Shown in pieces: positions 53,107 through 64,000 of a DNA stretch of 64,000 nucleotides. The stretch is from Baylisascaris procyonis (lineage: Eukaryota > Nematoda > Chromadorea > Rhabditida > Ascarididae): the NCBI GenBank assembly GCA_037389465.1, contig JAZARR010000221.1:4504501-4568500 (forward strand). The letters run 5' to 3'. The notes beneath the pieces were generated by a model. The model was not told where the DNA came from, ran no database searches, and was given only the letters and a program-made list of their open reading frames with translations. The translations under genes and the position numbers were made by a program. Every line of letters starts with the position of its first letter. The stretch's first letter is position 1.

Positions 53107-55629
53107 CTAAATCGTAAAAGTTATTTTCCTTATTCTATAACATTAATCCTATTTTAATTGGGATATAGGTTAGAGGATTCAATAAATGACAAAAAAATTT
53201 TTGCTACTTAAGCTAAGTTTTAGTTTGTATTAAACTGAGCTCCAGATGGAGATAGCAATTTAGCAAACGCTTTTAAAAACAACAAAGGTATTCTATAAAA
53301 AATATTATAAAATATGCAAAAGTTGTCGAAAATTGAGACTTATACCAGAAAAATGAAAAAATTGATTTACTGCAGAAATAGAACTCATATCTTTTATGAA
53401 TTAAAGTTACGCAAAATTTGAATGAGACTAAAATATTTTATACGCTATAGAAATAATATAAAAGTTTAAAGAAGAAATAATATAAAAAAGTTTAGCATAA
53501 AGTTGAAGTTTATTTATTTATTTATTTATTTATTTTAATGTTCCGCAGTGAGAAAACATACAAAAGTATGTGAGTATGAACAGCAAGAACCAGCAAAGCT
53601 TTCGCAAAAGCTACAGTTCAGGCGAACAGACATTCAACATGTAACAGCAACAATTGTGTTTAGGATTGAAACCACTCAGCGGCAGCATAAAAGCTGAAGG
53701 AGTTAATGCATTAATGATATCGGCGGGAGGTAGACTTCAGATTCATGTAACACGAAACTGCAAACTATGCAGAACATAGTTTGTACTGTAACATCTTCTG
53801 GCGAGTTAAAAATGAACGTCAACTATAGGGAGCGGCAAATTAAAAATTTTCTGAAAGTTCTATACGTTTATTGCATCTCAGCTGTTCAGATTATTTTATT
53901 CATAAGTTTAGATACTTGCAGTTCCCTTTAATCGGAAATAGTGGCTAACCGAGCAATTACATTTCAATATTCTCAATGATTTCAAAACAAAAAAATTATA
54001 TTTCAAGACTGATCGGGTGTGTCAATAACGTTATATTAAATGAGGTGATATTCGAAATTGTTTTAGGAATTTGGCAACGTTCCTAATTCGAAATTAGCAA
54101 CGTTGCCAAATTATTTTTACATAATTGAAATAACATCCATCTTAACCAGTCTACCTTTCTATTAAGGATCGAGAACGTTTATAATAATGTGACGACAGAA
54201 AGAAAATATCATTTGCAGAGAGAAATATAGGCAAAAAACCTGTGCGTGAATGCGTAGAGCTTATTTCTTTAATACTTGTTATAGCGCATAACACCGATCC
54301 GATGATTGCTGTATATTACGCAATGCAATAACATAAATATTCATGAACTCAGAGATTTCCGAATGAATCGAATTAAACACAATTAACGCATTATCAATAC
54401 TTATTCGTTCGTATGCGTATTATAGTGTTGCAATTCGCAATTTGTCAGTTTGCAATTTTTGAAGTACCCGAAGCATTCGGCATTTCACCTCCAAGGTATA
54501 TAGATATTTCATCAGGCAGGATTAATGAAGTGCCTACTAGATGTCTATATAATTTCTATCTCATCATTTACTCATTTAAAACTCCTTTTATAATGCCGCA
54601 GCGGATCTTTTTAGTATCGATAGCAGACATTCGATTTTTTTTAGTTTTTTTTCAAAAGTTTTCGCGACCTAAAGAAATGCGAATGCCCCTGTAGTCGCCA
54701 AAAATTGCGGGCACACCATAAATGCCCCACTTCCGTTGTTACCTTCCAACTTTTCCAAGTTGCAGGATTACGAAACAACTTAAGCGCATTATGTCGTTCA
54801 TTGTAAATATAGAAGTACGATCGAGCTTCTAAATATAGAATCCACTGAAGAAGTCGCTAACAAAAATGAAAATGACCAATGCCGAGTAAACTTTTACCAT
54901 GATCCCTTTACCATTTTCTCTGTACCCACTCTTCCTCCATTGCACATATTTAGTGAGAATTAAAGTAATGCATTTAAGTATTAATAGACATGAGTTGTTA
55001 GGTAATGGCAGGCATGAATGTGTATACAACGTACTAATCGTTAATGACAATTGCATTCTGTTGCGTACAAATATAAAGCTGCACCTTGGGCACATAGAGA
55101 AGCAATGAGACAGTCGGCCTTTATGGCGCCAACCGTTTAGCCAGCCATTGAGATTAGACACAAAAAACGCATAAAAGTAAAACATATTTTGAATGTGATT
55201 ATAAAAATGCAATGAAACCGACAAAGATTCCAAAGAATATTGGAGAGGGATACGGAAATTTAAAAAATAGAAAAAGAAACAAAAGTGAAGTGAAGTTTGT
55301 GAGAAAACTTTCATCAATATAGCCGAAAAATCTTTGCACTAGAGATCAAAGAAAAGCAATTTGTTTATTTATAGAGAGATTTCCTCAACATTAAAAGTTT
55401 ACAGACGCATGAATTTTATTTCCCTGTCTCGTTTCACCCCATCCCCACTTTCCTCTCCCCTCTTCAATCTGTTTGGATTTTGATTGTAAGCTAAATGATA
55501 TATTAAATGTTACATTTCCTATTGAATAAGGCGATCGAATCCTTTGTCGAAACTCTCCTCTATATCTTCCCTTTCATTCTTTTGTTCGTCGATGGACTAT
55601 CACTAACCCATTTTAAATACTAATTTCAG
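53107..55629. other. No gene supported; likely tir-1 upstream intron or promoter
   Basis: AT-rich, with a TTTA tetramer run at 53510-53535 and the hairpin at 54068-54112. No segment ends in the phase-2 donor needed to precede the 53106 exon convincingly. Confidence 0.5.
54068..54112. repeat. Near-perfect 45-nt hairpin
   Basis: AATTTGGCAACGTT pairs with AACGTTGCCAAATT (14 bp), then one C/C mismatch, then CTAATT pairs with AATTAG (6 bp), closing on a CGA loop. Confidence 0.9.
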
Positions 55630-55933
55630 CTATTTATTGAGGGCATCAAAGAGGGAATTCATTTTTAATAGCATCACGAGATGCCAAACTCAGATAGCTG
55701 TCACCATATCGTATCTAGACATATGGCGCCAGACGAGGCCGTTCTTCCACTTATTGAGTGTCCAAATCAAATCGAACAAACAGCAGTGCATCATTTCTTT
55801 GAAAGCGCAATCTCTCGTAACGATCATACTCTACAGTAATATTAGCGTCAATGGGAAAAAACACTCGAGAAAATCATCATCGAGGCGGTCGAATCCATCT
55901 ATCGATAGGCCTACATCTCGTTCAATGCCCTAA
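55630..55933 (+). other. Possible terminal exon, unrecognised
   Basis: After a TAATTTCAG acceptor the frame starting one base in is open for about 100 codons to a TAA. It ends in a basic Ser/Arg-rich tail (GKKHSRKSSSRRSNPSIDRP). A second frame within it (ATG 55681 to TAA 55837-55839, 52 codons, MPNSDSCHHIVSRHMAPDEA) is also open. No domain recognised and no upstream exon found. Confidence 0.25.
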
Positions 55934-56191
55934 TGCATTAGAGCTAAAAAAATGATCGAAGTGAAAGGGAAAAAATGAGCGGGAAAAAGAGGATCTTTGA
56001 AAGGGAAGAAAAGAAAAGAAAAAGAAGCGGACATTCTAAAGAGATTCAAGATTATCAATGAAACATTTCAGTCAGCCATTAAGGGATCAAATTTCTTTAA
56101 TGAGACCTTAAACGGATCCAGAATACAGCAAATAATTTAATGATTCAGATTCTATGTCTTAAATGAAGCAGTCACGTCCACGACGAGGAAA

Positions 56192-56542
56192 ATGTCCGAC
56201 GTCGTGAAGTTCTCAAAAAGCGAAGACCATCAACTTATAGAAGTGCTCGAGGTGAGGGAAGTGGTGAGAAAAGGGGAAAGGGGATTGAAGGAAGTAATCG
56301 GTGTGGATGCTGGGCTGTTAAGTAACGATCCATTGATGGGTCTGGTTTTGGTCAATTTTTCAGCAATAAGACTGAGGTTCCCCAATCACTTTTGGGTACA
56401 CAGCGAGAGTATAGTATTTTTGGAGTTAATATTTGTGGTGGCGAAAGAACTAGTTTTAGTTTTTTGCAGGTATAATTTGCATAACAATACGGCAGAGAAA
56501 TTTGCTTGGGATATTGCTGTTATTTATCTGCATATCGAATGA
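56192..56542 (+). other. 116-codon ORF from ATG, unrecognised
   Basis: It starts MSDVVKFSKSEDHQLIEVLE, with hydrophobic stretches later. A GAG|GTGAGG donor-like site falls after codon 20, so only the first part may be coding. No family recognised. Confidence 0.2.
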
Positions 56543-59500
56543 AATGGCAGTTTATTCAAGTCGCGTATACCCAAGCTGCGAGCGTAAGGAATGGTTGGAA
56601 AGTTGCTAAAATATTTCTTCCATGCCATTCACAGTTAACCTTTTTTTTTTATTCAGTAAGGATAACCGAATTTACATAAGTTAGTGAATTCACCAGAAAA
56701 CAAGTGGGAATGCGCTCCAGCAGAGGTGGCACGACATGTGCCTAAATAACTCAGCCGATATAGCTAAATAGCCAACCCGGCTGCTCAAATATATAAAGCA
56801 ATCATATAGCGCCGAATAATGCGTGCAAGCATCAAGGAAATTGATCAAATCGAAAATATTCGAGAGATTCGATCATAATCGGCATTTGGCCAAGAGCACT
56901 GAAATGACTTGCAAATTTTTTGTCTTTAAATGTTAATAACTCGTGCGAAAAGTATTTAGCTAACTGGAAAGAAAGTGGAAATAGCAAGTCAATCATTTTA
57001 TCTTTTTATCTGCGGTACATTTTATCTAATGAATTTCTCGACATACCTATGTTTACCTGCTTATCTGAAATGCACATTCAACCTGTCATTCGTAAAAGCC
57101 TGTGATCAGATGAACAGTTACACATAAAAGTCTTCAAAAACTTGAAAAAACTCATAAAGCTTAGTTGAAATCCGAAGTTCCAAGGGATAGATTCAAATGA
57201 AAGTCCAAAAGGAACAAAATTTTCGGGGAAATAAGTAGAGAAATTCAGCAGAAGAGCTGGCAAGATAGGCGTTATTTAAACGTTCTGCTACCTTAGCAAA
57301 ATACTCAGAAAGACGCCAATAAAAAAACATATAAGTTTCAGCAACATTTCAACACATTTAAAGACGTAATGCCTTCATACTTTAATAAATCTGATCACTC
57401 ATATAATCCCTTCGATTTTAGCGGATTCGGTTTATATAAAAGATACGTTTTTCTATACTCGACCGATGCAAAATGAAAATCCAATCTGCATAAAATTTAT
57501 GCAAATTTTTCGGTACTTTCAAATGTTTAAAATTTCTTTCAACGTCAAAACGTGAAATATGATGAAGCAATCAATCTATAGTGCATAAATATACTTTCAA
57601 TAACTTCTAAGTTGAGACCGCCTGACCGGACACACATAAACATGAACATATACACACATGACGTTGCAATAATGTGCTTTGAACAATAAAATTGCAAAGG
57701 TGCATAAAATCCCCAGGCCATAATTGAAACTTTTAAAATATTAGCGTCTAAACGACGAAAGTAGTAGTGAAAAAATTGAAACCTTGCAAGAATTCGAAGT
57801 TTATTGTCGCGTTTCATTTTGTTTCACGCTAAAAACGAACCGCTCTACACCGGATGCACTTCAGTCTAACTGAGAGCCAACTGGACACACCTTTAAGCGC
57901 GTTGTTGAATCATACTTTCGATCAACAAGCTCTCTTATACAATAGAAATGAGCCAACCTTTTCGCCCACTTCTCACACCTCACCTATTTGAACTCAACCG
58001 ACGACAAACAACGACCCTCCACCTTTTGCAAGATATTTTCTGCAATTATTCATTGGTGCAATCTCGAATCACTGACTCATTGCGCAATGAGAGCAGCAAT
58101 TATGGTTAAATTTTACTAGATCCGACTGGATGACTCAATGAAGACTTACGATGGGATGACACAATGACAACAAATAGTTCAATGCGGTACTTAAAAATAA
58201 CGATGTAAAGACGAATAGCAAATATGCGTAAGTTAATCAACACCGGTGATGAATCCTCTTCGTAAAATTATGTTCACGTATGAAGGAATGCAAGAGTCAA
58301 ATATGAATTTATGCAAAATCTATTAATAACTCATAGAAATCTATTTCTGCATTTCAACATAGCAGTTGATACCATACAGCAAGATTATGCAATTGCATTG
58401 CAAAACAATTTTTTTTTAAATCAATTATTTGTAAAAGTGAAGCAAAACCAAAAAAAAAATACCATAATTTTTGCATAAAATGCGATAAAATTTCATTGTG
58501 TATGATTCGCTCCGCAACAAGACGACGCGAACAATTTCACCATTGTTCCAAATAAAGAAAGATTAGCATTGCAATGACGTTTAAAGAACCGCAGAGATTC
58601 TGCAATGGATAACCCCCCAAAATCGTGGAGTGTTTCCGCCGGAAGCGCTTACACCTCAGCAGAAAAAAAAAAAAAATTGTGGCACGCGAACAACGACATC
58701 TATCTTCGCTTGCTGTTTCAAAAAAAAAAAAAAGAATGAAAATTCTGCCCTAGAACGTAAGCATTTGAAACTGATTTGTGAACACAAATTTATATATGCT
58801 GAATGCAATTAATTTTTTTTTATTTTGCAAGTTAGTAGAAAACCTATGATTTCTATGGAATTGCTGTCTTTTTTCTGATTTTTAGCGAAGCGTGAAGGCA
58901 AATATATTAACAATGAATTGTCTTTCTTGGCACTACAATGATTACTGTCTGTCAACGTTTCAAAGTGCAGATGCCAATAGAAACAATCAAAGATTGAGCT
59001 CGCCGAAGTTCTCTCGCGGCCACAGATCAAATTTCGTAGATAATGTTCATTCGATTCGTATACAATCAAATCTTCACGAAGAAAATTCACCGAGATGAAA
59101 AATTTCATCGGGTCAGCTAATTTTGAGAAATTTCATAAACGCCAAATTTCAATCGATTTTAAACGTAATGTTATATGAAAATATAAAATCCTGTAACTGG
59201 GTAATTGCTAGAGTGAGTAAATCATACGCATTGAACATAAAAAGAGATGTTTCTAAGCCACTGTGAATAATATTTCTAAATATTATTTCTGTATCAGTAA
59301 GTAACATCTCAGTCAGTATCAATTTCCACTGATATCTCAAAACAGAAACGCTTAAAACTCGACGAATTACAATTGTTGAAACAATATAAAGAATAGAAAT
59401 AATAAACAATTTTCAAAAATCATCATTCCAAACGTTCCTCTATTGCTTATTATTGTCCTAATTCCACTCGGTAATCATTATATCTCAGTTATTATGTTCT

Positions 59501-61365
59501 TAACTGACTGCTAAGAATGGTCAAATCAGAGAAAGTCGATGCTAAGCAAAATTTTTAGTTCGAGTGATAAAGCATCGAAAATACCCACAAAAAAGGCGAA
59601 AGATGCCCATAGTTCTACCCAAAATTTAAGAAACGATAGGCTTTCTCCGTATTTAGTTATCATTTAATTATTCCCGAAAAATCTTATAGTTTTCACTTTA
59701 CTCAGTGGAACCAGAGAAAAGGGATATAGCTGCTGAACATTTCTTTTTACGGCAAATAATAAATAGATGAGTCTAAAGCCATCGCAAACAGAAAAATAGA
59801 GAAACAAGGTGGATGCGCCTTTTTCTGGAAAAAAATTGAAAATTTGCTTAGAACAGCGATATTTCGAAGGGAATTTACGCAGAATGCTTGAAAATATGAA
59901 CATCTTGGCACTTCATAGAGAATCGAGGCTTATGAAAAGTCAATTCAACGAAAAAAAACTGCGTAATTTTGTAAAAATTTATTCATTTGAAGGCTTTAGC
60001 AAAATTGTCTGCTTCGAATTCTACAGAAATTTACTGATCGAATTCGACGGAAATCTGTTGGCGGAGGAAATTTTGAATTAACTAATAAAAACTTATGCAC
60101 TTCTGCTTTAAGTAATATCTGCAAATGCCACCCGCACGACGCAATCTTTGTCAACAGCTTTTATAAGCGCGCTGTGATTGACACCGCTGTAATAAGTAAG
60201 TGATTAATCGAGAATATGATCGGAATTACAGCACAAATTGAATAAACTTTTCAGTGAATCGAAATTAAGTGAATATTCAATTTTTCTGCAGAGTGGATCG
60301 TTTATTTATAATGAAATATTTTTCGTTGAAGCTGTCAATAAATGAGCTGTGAAATGCATAAAATAAAAAATCACTCATAGAAAAAGCGTTTTTGAAGACA
60401 CAAACTTAAAAACATCGCTCGCCAATGAGGCTAAAATCGAATAAGCTGCAACATTGTCGACAGCTGTATGCTTGAAAAGCTCCGTTATATTGGAATTTGG
60501 CAGCGACTTCGGTCATACGGCTGATTACACAACATAGTCAAAAAGCCCTCTCTCTCACGATTTGGCACTCCAAAAAATATTTCCGGCATTCTTATGGTTC
60601 TTCCTATAAAATTTGACGACTATTTGACTTCGTTTGTAACTGAGCCAAGAAGCGGCCTTCCTCGCTTCAGGAACCGGTTCCCACTCTTGTGGCGAAGTCA
60701 GAAAAATGCCGTCACAATATTTGGACCCAAAAAACACAACTACGGGGCTGATGTTCAGAAGTTACTATTAAGAGACAAAATATAGAGGTCCAAAGGCAAG
60801 AAGCAAATTTTGGGAACAAATCAGATGAAATTTATTTAATTGAATTCGAAATATGTGTTAGACAAACGAATACGGGCCTGATATGCAACCTATTTTGCTT
60901 CCAGCAATCGGAAGATGAGAAAAGAGTGGGTCAATGAATCGATGGAAAAGCGCAGCCAATACCTTAGTAAGTGTTCATTTCAACGCACATCTTGGTCGGT
61001 AACGATTAACCTTTGAGCGATAGCTAGCGTCTATTTTTTGGACAAGCTAAAGGAGCATCGAAATGGGACAAGAAGGGGAAAATTCACACAACTATGAAAG
61101 CGATCAGTTGATCGTCGATTCGATAGTGATCACACAAACGCAACACAAAGAAATCGAAACGCAATAAAAACAACCCGATTAAACGATCACAAACAAAAAG
61201 AGCAACTGTTGAGTTGAATTCATCAGATTCAAAATTAAATATTAAACCTATTTGATAATAGAATATTTGCGAATCGATTCAATTTAAAAATATTCGCATA
61301 AAGAAGAGGAAAATTGAAGTAATAGTCCACTTAGTTGGTTTTCAAAGCCGATTATTGCGAGGTTA
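56543..61365. other. AT-rich region without a supported gene
   Basis: It contains short open frames on both strands (for example 58892-59098 and 59809-60081 plus, 60555-60737 minus) with no recognised motif, and A-rich homopolymers near 58663 and 58720. Confidence 0.4.

Positions 61366-61460
<95 letters not shown>
61366..61460. repeat. Compound (ATCT)n(AT)n microsatellite
   Basis: About ten ATCT tetramers pass directly into about 26 AT dinucleotides. Probably polymorphic. Confidence 0.95.
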
Positions 61461-61463
<3 letters not shown>

Positions 61464-64000
61464 ACTATAGGTTATATGTTTGTTTAGAAACTTTAACTCC
61501 GAAGCCATAAAGATTGAGTATGTAGGATTTCCATTAGTGGAAGGCCACGTCAATGGCGAACAATTGGTAAACTTATGTTTTAAGGATGAATTTCCGGTCC
61601 TAATATGCACTGCCGGGATGCGCTAAATAAAACGTTCGGGCGTAGACCAAATACGAAATACTTATGTTGCATTTGTTCAATACCGATTTCACAAAGTATA
61701 AATTTTAAAAAAATTACCATCACTATAGTTTATGAATATAACCTACATTATTTACTTCAACCTTTGAGCTGATCCACTAGCCTCGAAGGAAGCAATAGAC
61801 ATTAGGAACGCAAAAGTGCATACTATGCCACCTCACTTAACACAAATTCTTCACCTTCCCTGCTCTCAGCAAATGTGAAAATTTGGCTATCAACTTATGC
61901 AAACGGAAAATATATCAGAAACAAGCCGTACGAATGGTACCAGATGCATACGGTAGAAATATAATATTCAGCATCTTAGAAATGAGGGAAATGGATAGGT
62001 AACAAATAAAATTCTGCAGAGAGATTAGGATTTGATAGTGGATGAAGCAGAACCGATCCGATATAGTTGATGAAACTATTATAGGCAAATGAATAGGAAA
62101 TGGGCGGTAAGAAAGATGAAGGAGAGTAACAACGGTTGAAATACGCGAAAACGTTGAGAAATGATTTGTTCGGCTAGACCTTGCAAGCTGAGTGTAGCAA
62201 TTGACTGAAAGGTGCGAACAACGATAGCGGATGCTAATGTATTCTTTCTTTCTTAAGAATTAAGCCGATCACATTTTCATTAACACCATCGATAGAGAGC
62301 AATCAGAAGTGATCATCTAAATGATGGAAATCACCTCCAATAAAGTCATAAATAAAATATTCACTTTTTTTGGTGATATACAAATTATTCATTAATTTTA
62401 TTGAGTAATCACTGTAAAATAAAAATAACAATTTTTACGATCAAAATTTTTCATTTCTTTGAAGAAAAAAATTTAATGCGTGACAACGTTCATAAAAAAA
62501 AATGCAGAAAATTTGAACTACAAATGGATGAGAGCCAAAACCATTGAACGTTTAGTCAGAGATATGAATCGATATCAATATGATTTGATCAGTGGCTGGA
62601 ATTTCGAAGATAGATCACAACTGTTGACTATATACTCAAATTACAGCTGCTAATAAAACCAAAAAAATAACAATTTGATAACTAAGTCACAAAAAATTAG
62701 TTCACCCATTCTCAAATATGTCAACAATAAAATGTTGATCAAAGCACGGCACATAATTGCATAATTTACGATGCTATCAACGATTTTTTTTTCTATAATT
62801 TTTGAAAGATTCTTATAAATTTTATGATTTTTGAGAGATTTTTCAATTCTAAGAAAAGCAACCGTTCACTATATTCCAGATCAACCAATAAAATACGAAA
62901 AAAATTTCCTCGTTGGATTTTCTTTTTCATTTTAAAATATATCTTTCGCCTGAAACAAAAAAAAAACATCTTGAGAATCGTGCATTAAAACACCATCTAT
63001 CTAGCATTTTCAAATATAAAATTAGAAAAAAAAAGATTGATTTAAAATGTTTTGAAGTTGATTGGTAGCTCAATTCAACACAACAATAATATCTACAATA
63101 AAAATCAAGAATTTGAAGAAGATGAATGCGGAGACGAGACCAGGCACAACGAATCGAAATATTTGCGAGAGTCGTCTGATTTGGTTGTAAAGTTGTGATT
63201 TTCATCAGACGACCGACATGCCAGCCAGTATTGTCGTTCAATGATGTGGACATTAATGCATTATAATGTGCAAAAAACGATGCGAATTTTTTTTTCCTAT
63301 ATATTGCAGTATTCAATTGTCTCATTAATCAATTATCCATATAAAAAGCTTAAAAATAAATATCACTATTATTAGGTGTCTTAACCAATTTTATGAATAC
63401 AGCGCCATTATTGTTATAAAAATAATTTAATTTAATAGATATATAAAACTCATTTAAACGATAACCTATAGAATATTATCGTAAATATAAAAACGAGATC
63501 GAAAATGATGATGATGCTTGAATATTATTGAATGGATTTATCAAATCTATCGCTAAAGAATTCAAGTTGATAATCCAACTTGATAATTATTCTATTCTTA
63601 TCTGATGGGGATTTTCGTTCTACATTTCAAAAAAAAAAAAAAAAAAAAACTTATTTTCTTCCCTCTGTTGGGAGGAAAAATAGTAAAGAAATATAGATTA
63701 ATGTAATGTTTGCTGCAAATGGGTAATTAAAGCGAAATTTTTAAATGTCACTTGTCTATGATGACGTTTCTTTAACAAATCCTATTATATACTTAAAAAT
63801 TGTCAATAAAAAATTTTTTTGCATTATTTTATGGAATTTTTCCCTTATATAGATTCTGAAAACAATTTTCCATGACTTCATTATCCTTAATGTTTGAATA
63901 TATCCAATGGACCACAAAGAAATATTATAAGCAATACTCGACTGTGAGGAAGGACAGAGTGTTAGGTTGTGATGAAATTCCTATGGTAACAACAAAAATG
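61461..64000. other. AT-rich region without a supported gene
   Basis: No exon supported. A minus-strand piece near 63117-63260 has an open frame with a Ser-rich end (SSPHSSSSNS), but it lacks clear splice sites. A 20-A tract lies at 63629-63649. Confidence 0.4.

Noticed and set aside
52687..53157. 156-codon plus-strand ORF rich in Gly and Ser
   Set aside because: It is the antisense shadow of the proline-rich tir-1 exon. GC-rich Pro codons read as Gly on the other strand, and there are no plus-strand splice or homology signs.
54829..55317. 162-codon minus-strand ORF, Phe/Leu/Ser-rich
   Set aside because: Repetitive hydrophobic composition from AT-rich DNA, no motif, no splice or start support. 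Length alone was not enough.
61366..61460. Regular repeats considered as a CRISPR-like array
   Set aside because: Pure simple-sequence repeat without spacers, in a eukaryotic intron/intergenic setting.
63117..63260. Minus frame with VHIIERQYWLACRSSDENHN and a Ser-rich end considered as a tir-1 5' exon
   Set aside because: No acceptor before it, no phase-2 donor after it, and a competing frame in the same place. Left as unassigned.

Overview
The window is AT-rich eukaryotic DNA with spliced genes, GT..AG introns from about 0.2 to 11 kb, many homopolymer tracts and degenerate mobile-element remnants. The protein content suggests an invertebrate metazoan. A nematode is my best guess, perhaps a long-intron parasitic lineage, but that is inference and I saw no diagnostic spliced-leader or rRNA sequence. 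All exon boundaries were read by hand and checked for splice phase; no alignment or search was run.

Layout. (1) 1-4846, plus strand: the 3' part of an SR-protein kinase gene (SRPK family, spk-1-like). Five exons cover the end of the spacer, the DLG motif, the activation segment, the kinase C-lobe and an acidic tail. The 5' exons lie before the window. Its 1.86-kb intron holds a decayed mariner transposase. (2) 4847-8405: mostly non-coding, with a possible LINE fragment near 7.65 kb. (3) 8406-8960, minus strand: a single-exon ORF resembling the N-terminal coiled-coil part of the PRC1/Ase1/MAP65 family, much shorter than the family norm. (4) 8961-19547: long, mostly non-coding, with a possible small two-exon plus-strand gene near 16.8-17.3 kb. 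(5) 19548-53106, minus strand: most of a tir-1/SARM1/Ect4 gene in 17 phase-consistent exons. It encodes at least 957 residues: a proline-rich N-terminal region, armadillo repeats, two SAM domains, a TIR NAD-hydrolase domain and a Ser/Thr/Arg-rich tail. Upstream exons were not found. (6) 53107-64000: no confident gene. It probably includes the upstream intron or promoter of tir-1, with a near-perfect 45-nt hairpin, two weak plus-strand ORFs and a compound microsatellite.

Biology. SRPK phosphorylates SR splicing factors. TIR-1/SARM1 is a metabolic sensor: its ARM region restrains a SAM-assembled TIR domain that cleaves NAD+ in innate-immune and axon-degeneration signalling. The most interesting signal is a short ATG exon at 26089-26178, inside the 11-kb tir-1 intron. 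It ends at a good donor in the exact phase to join the last ARM-region exon before the SAM domains, so it could produce an isoform lacking nearly all of the inhibitory ARM region. Other unexplained splice-bounded segments lie in tir-1 introns: an in-phase 54-nt cassette at 46913-46966 and a two-piece armadillo-like open frame at 44609-45211.
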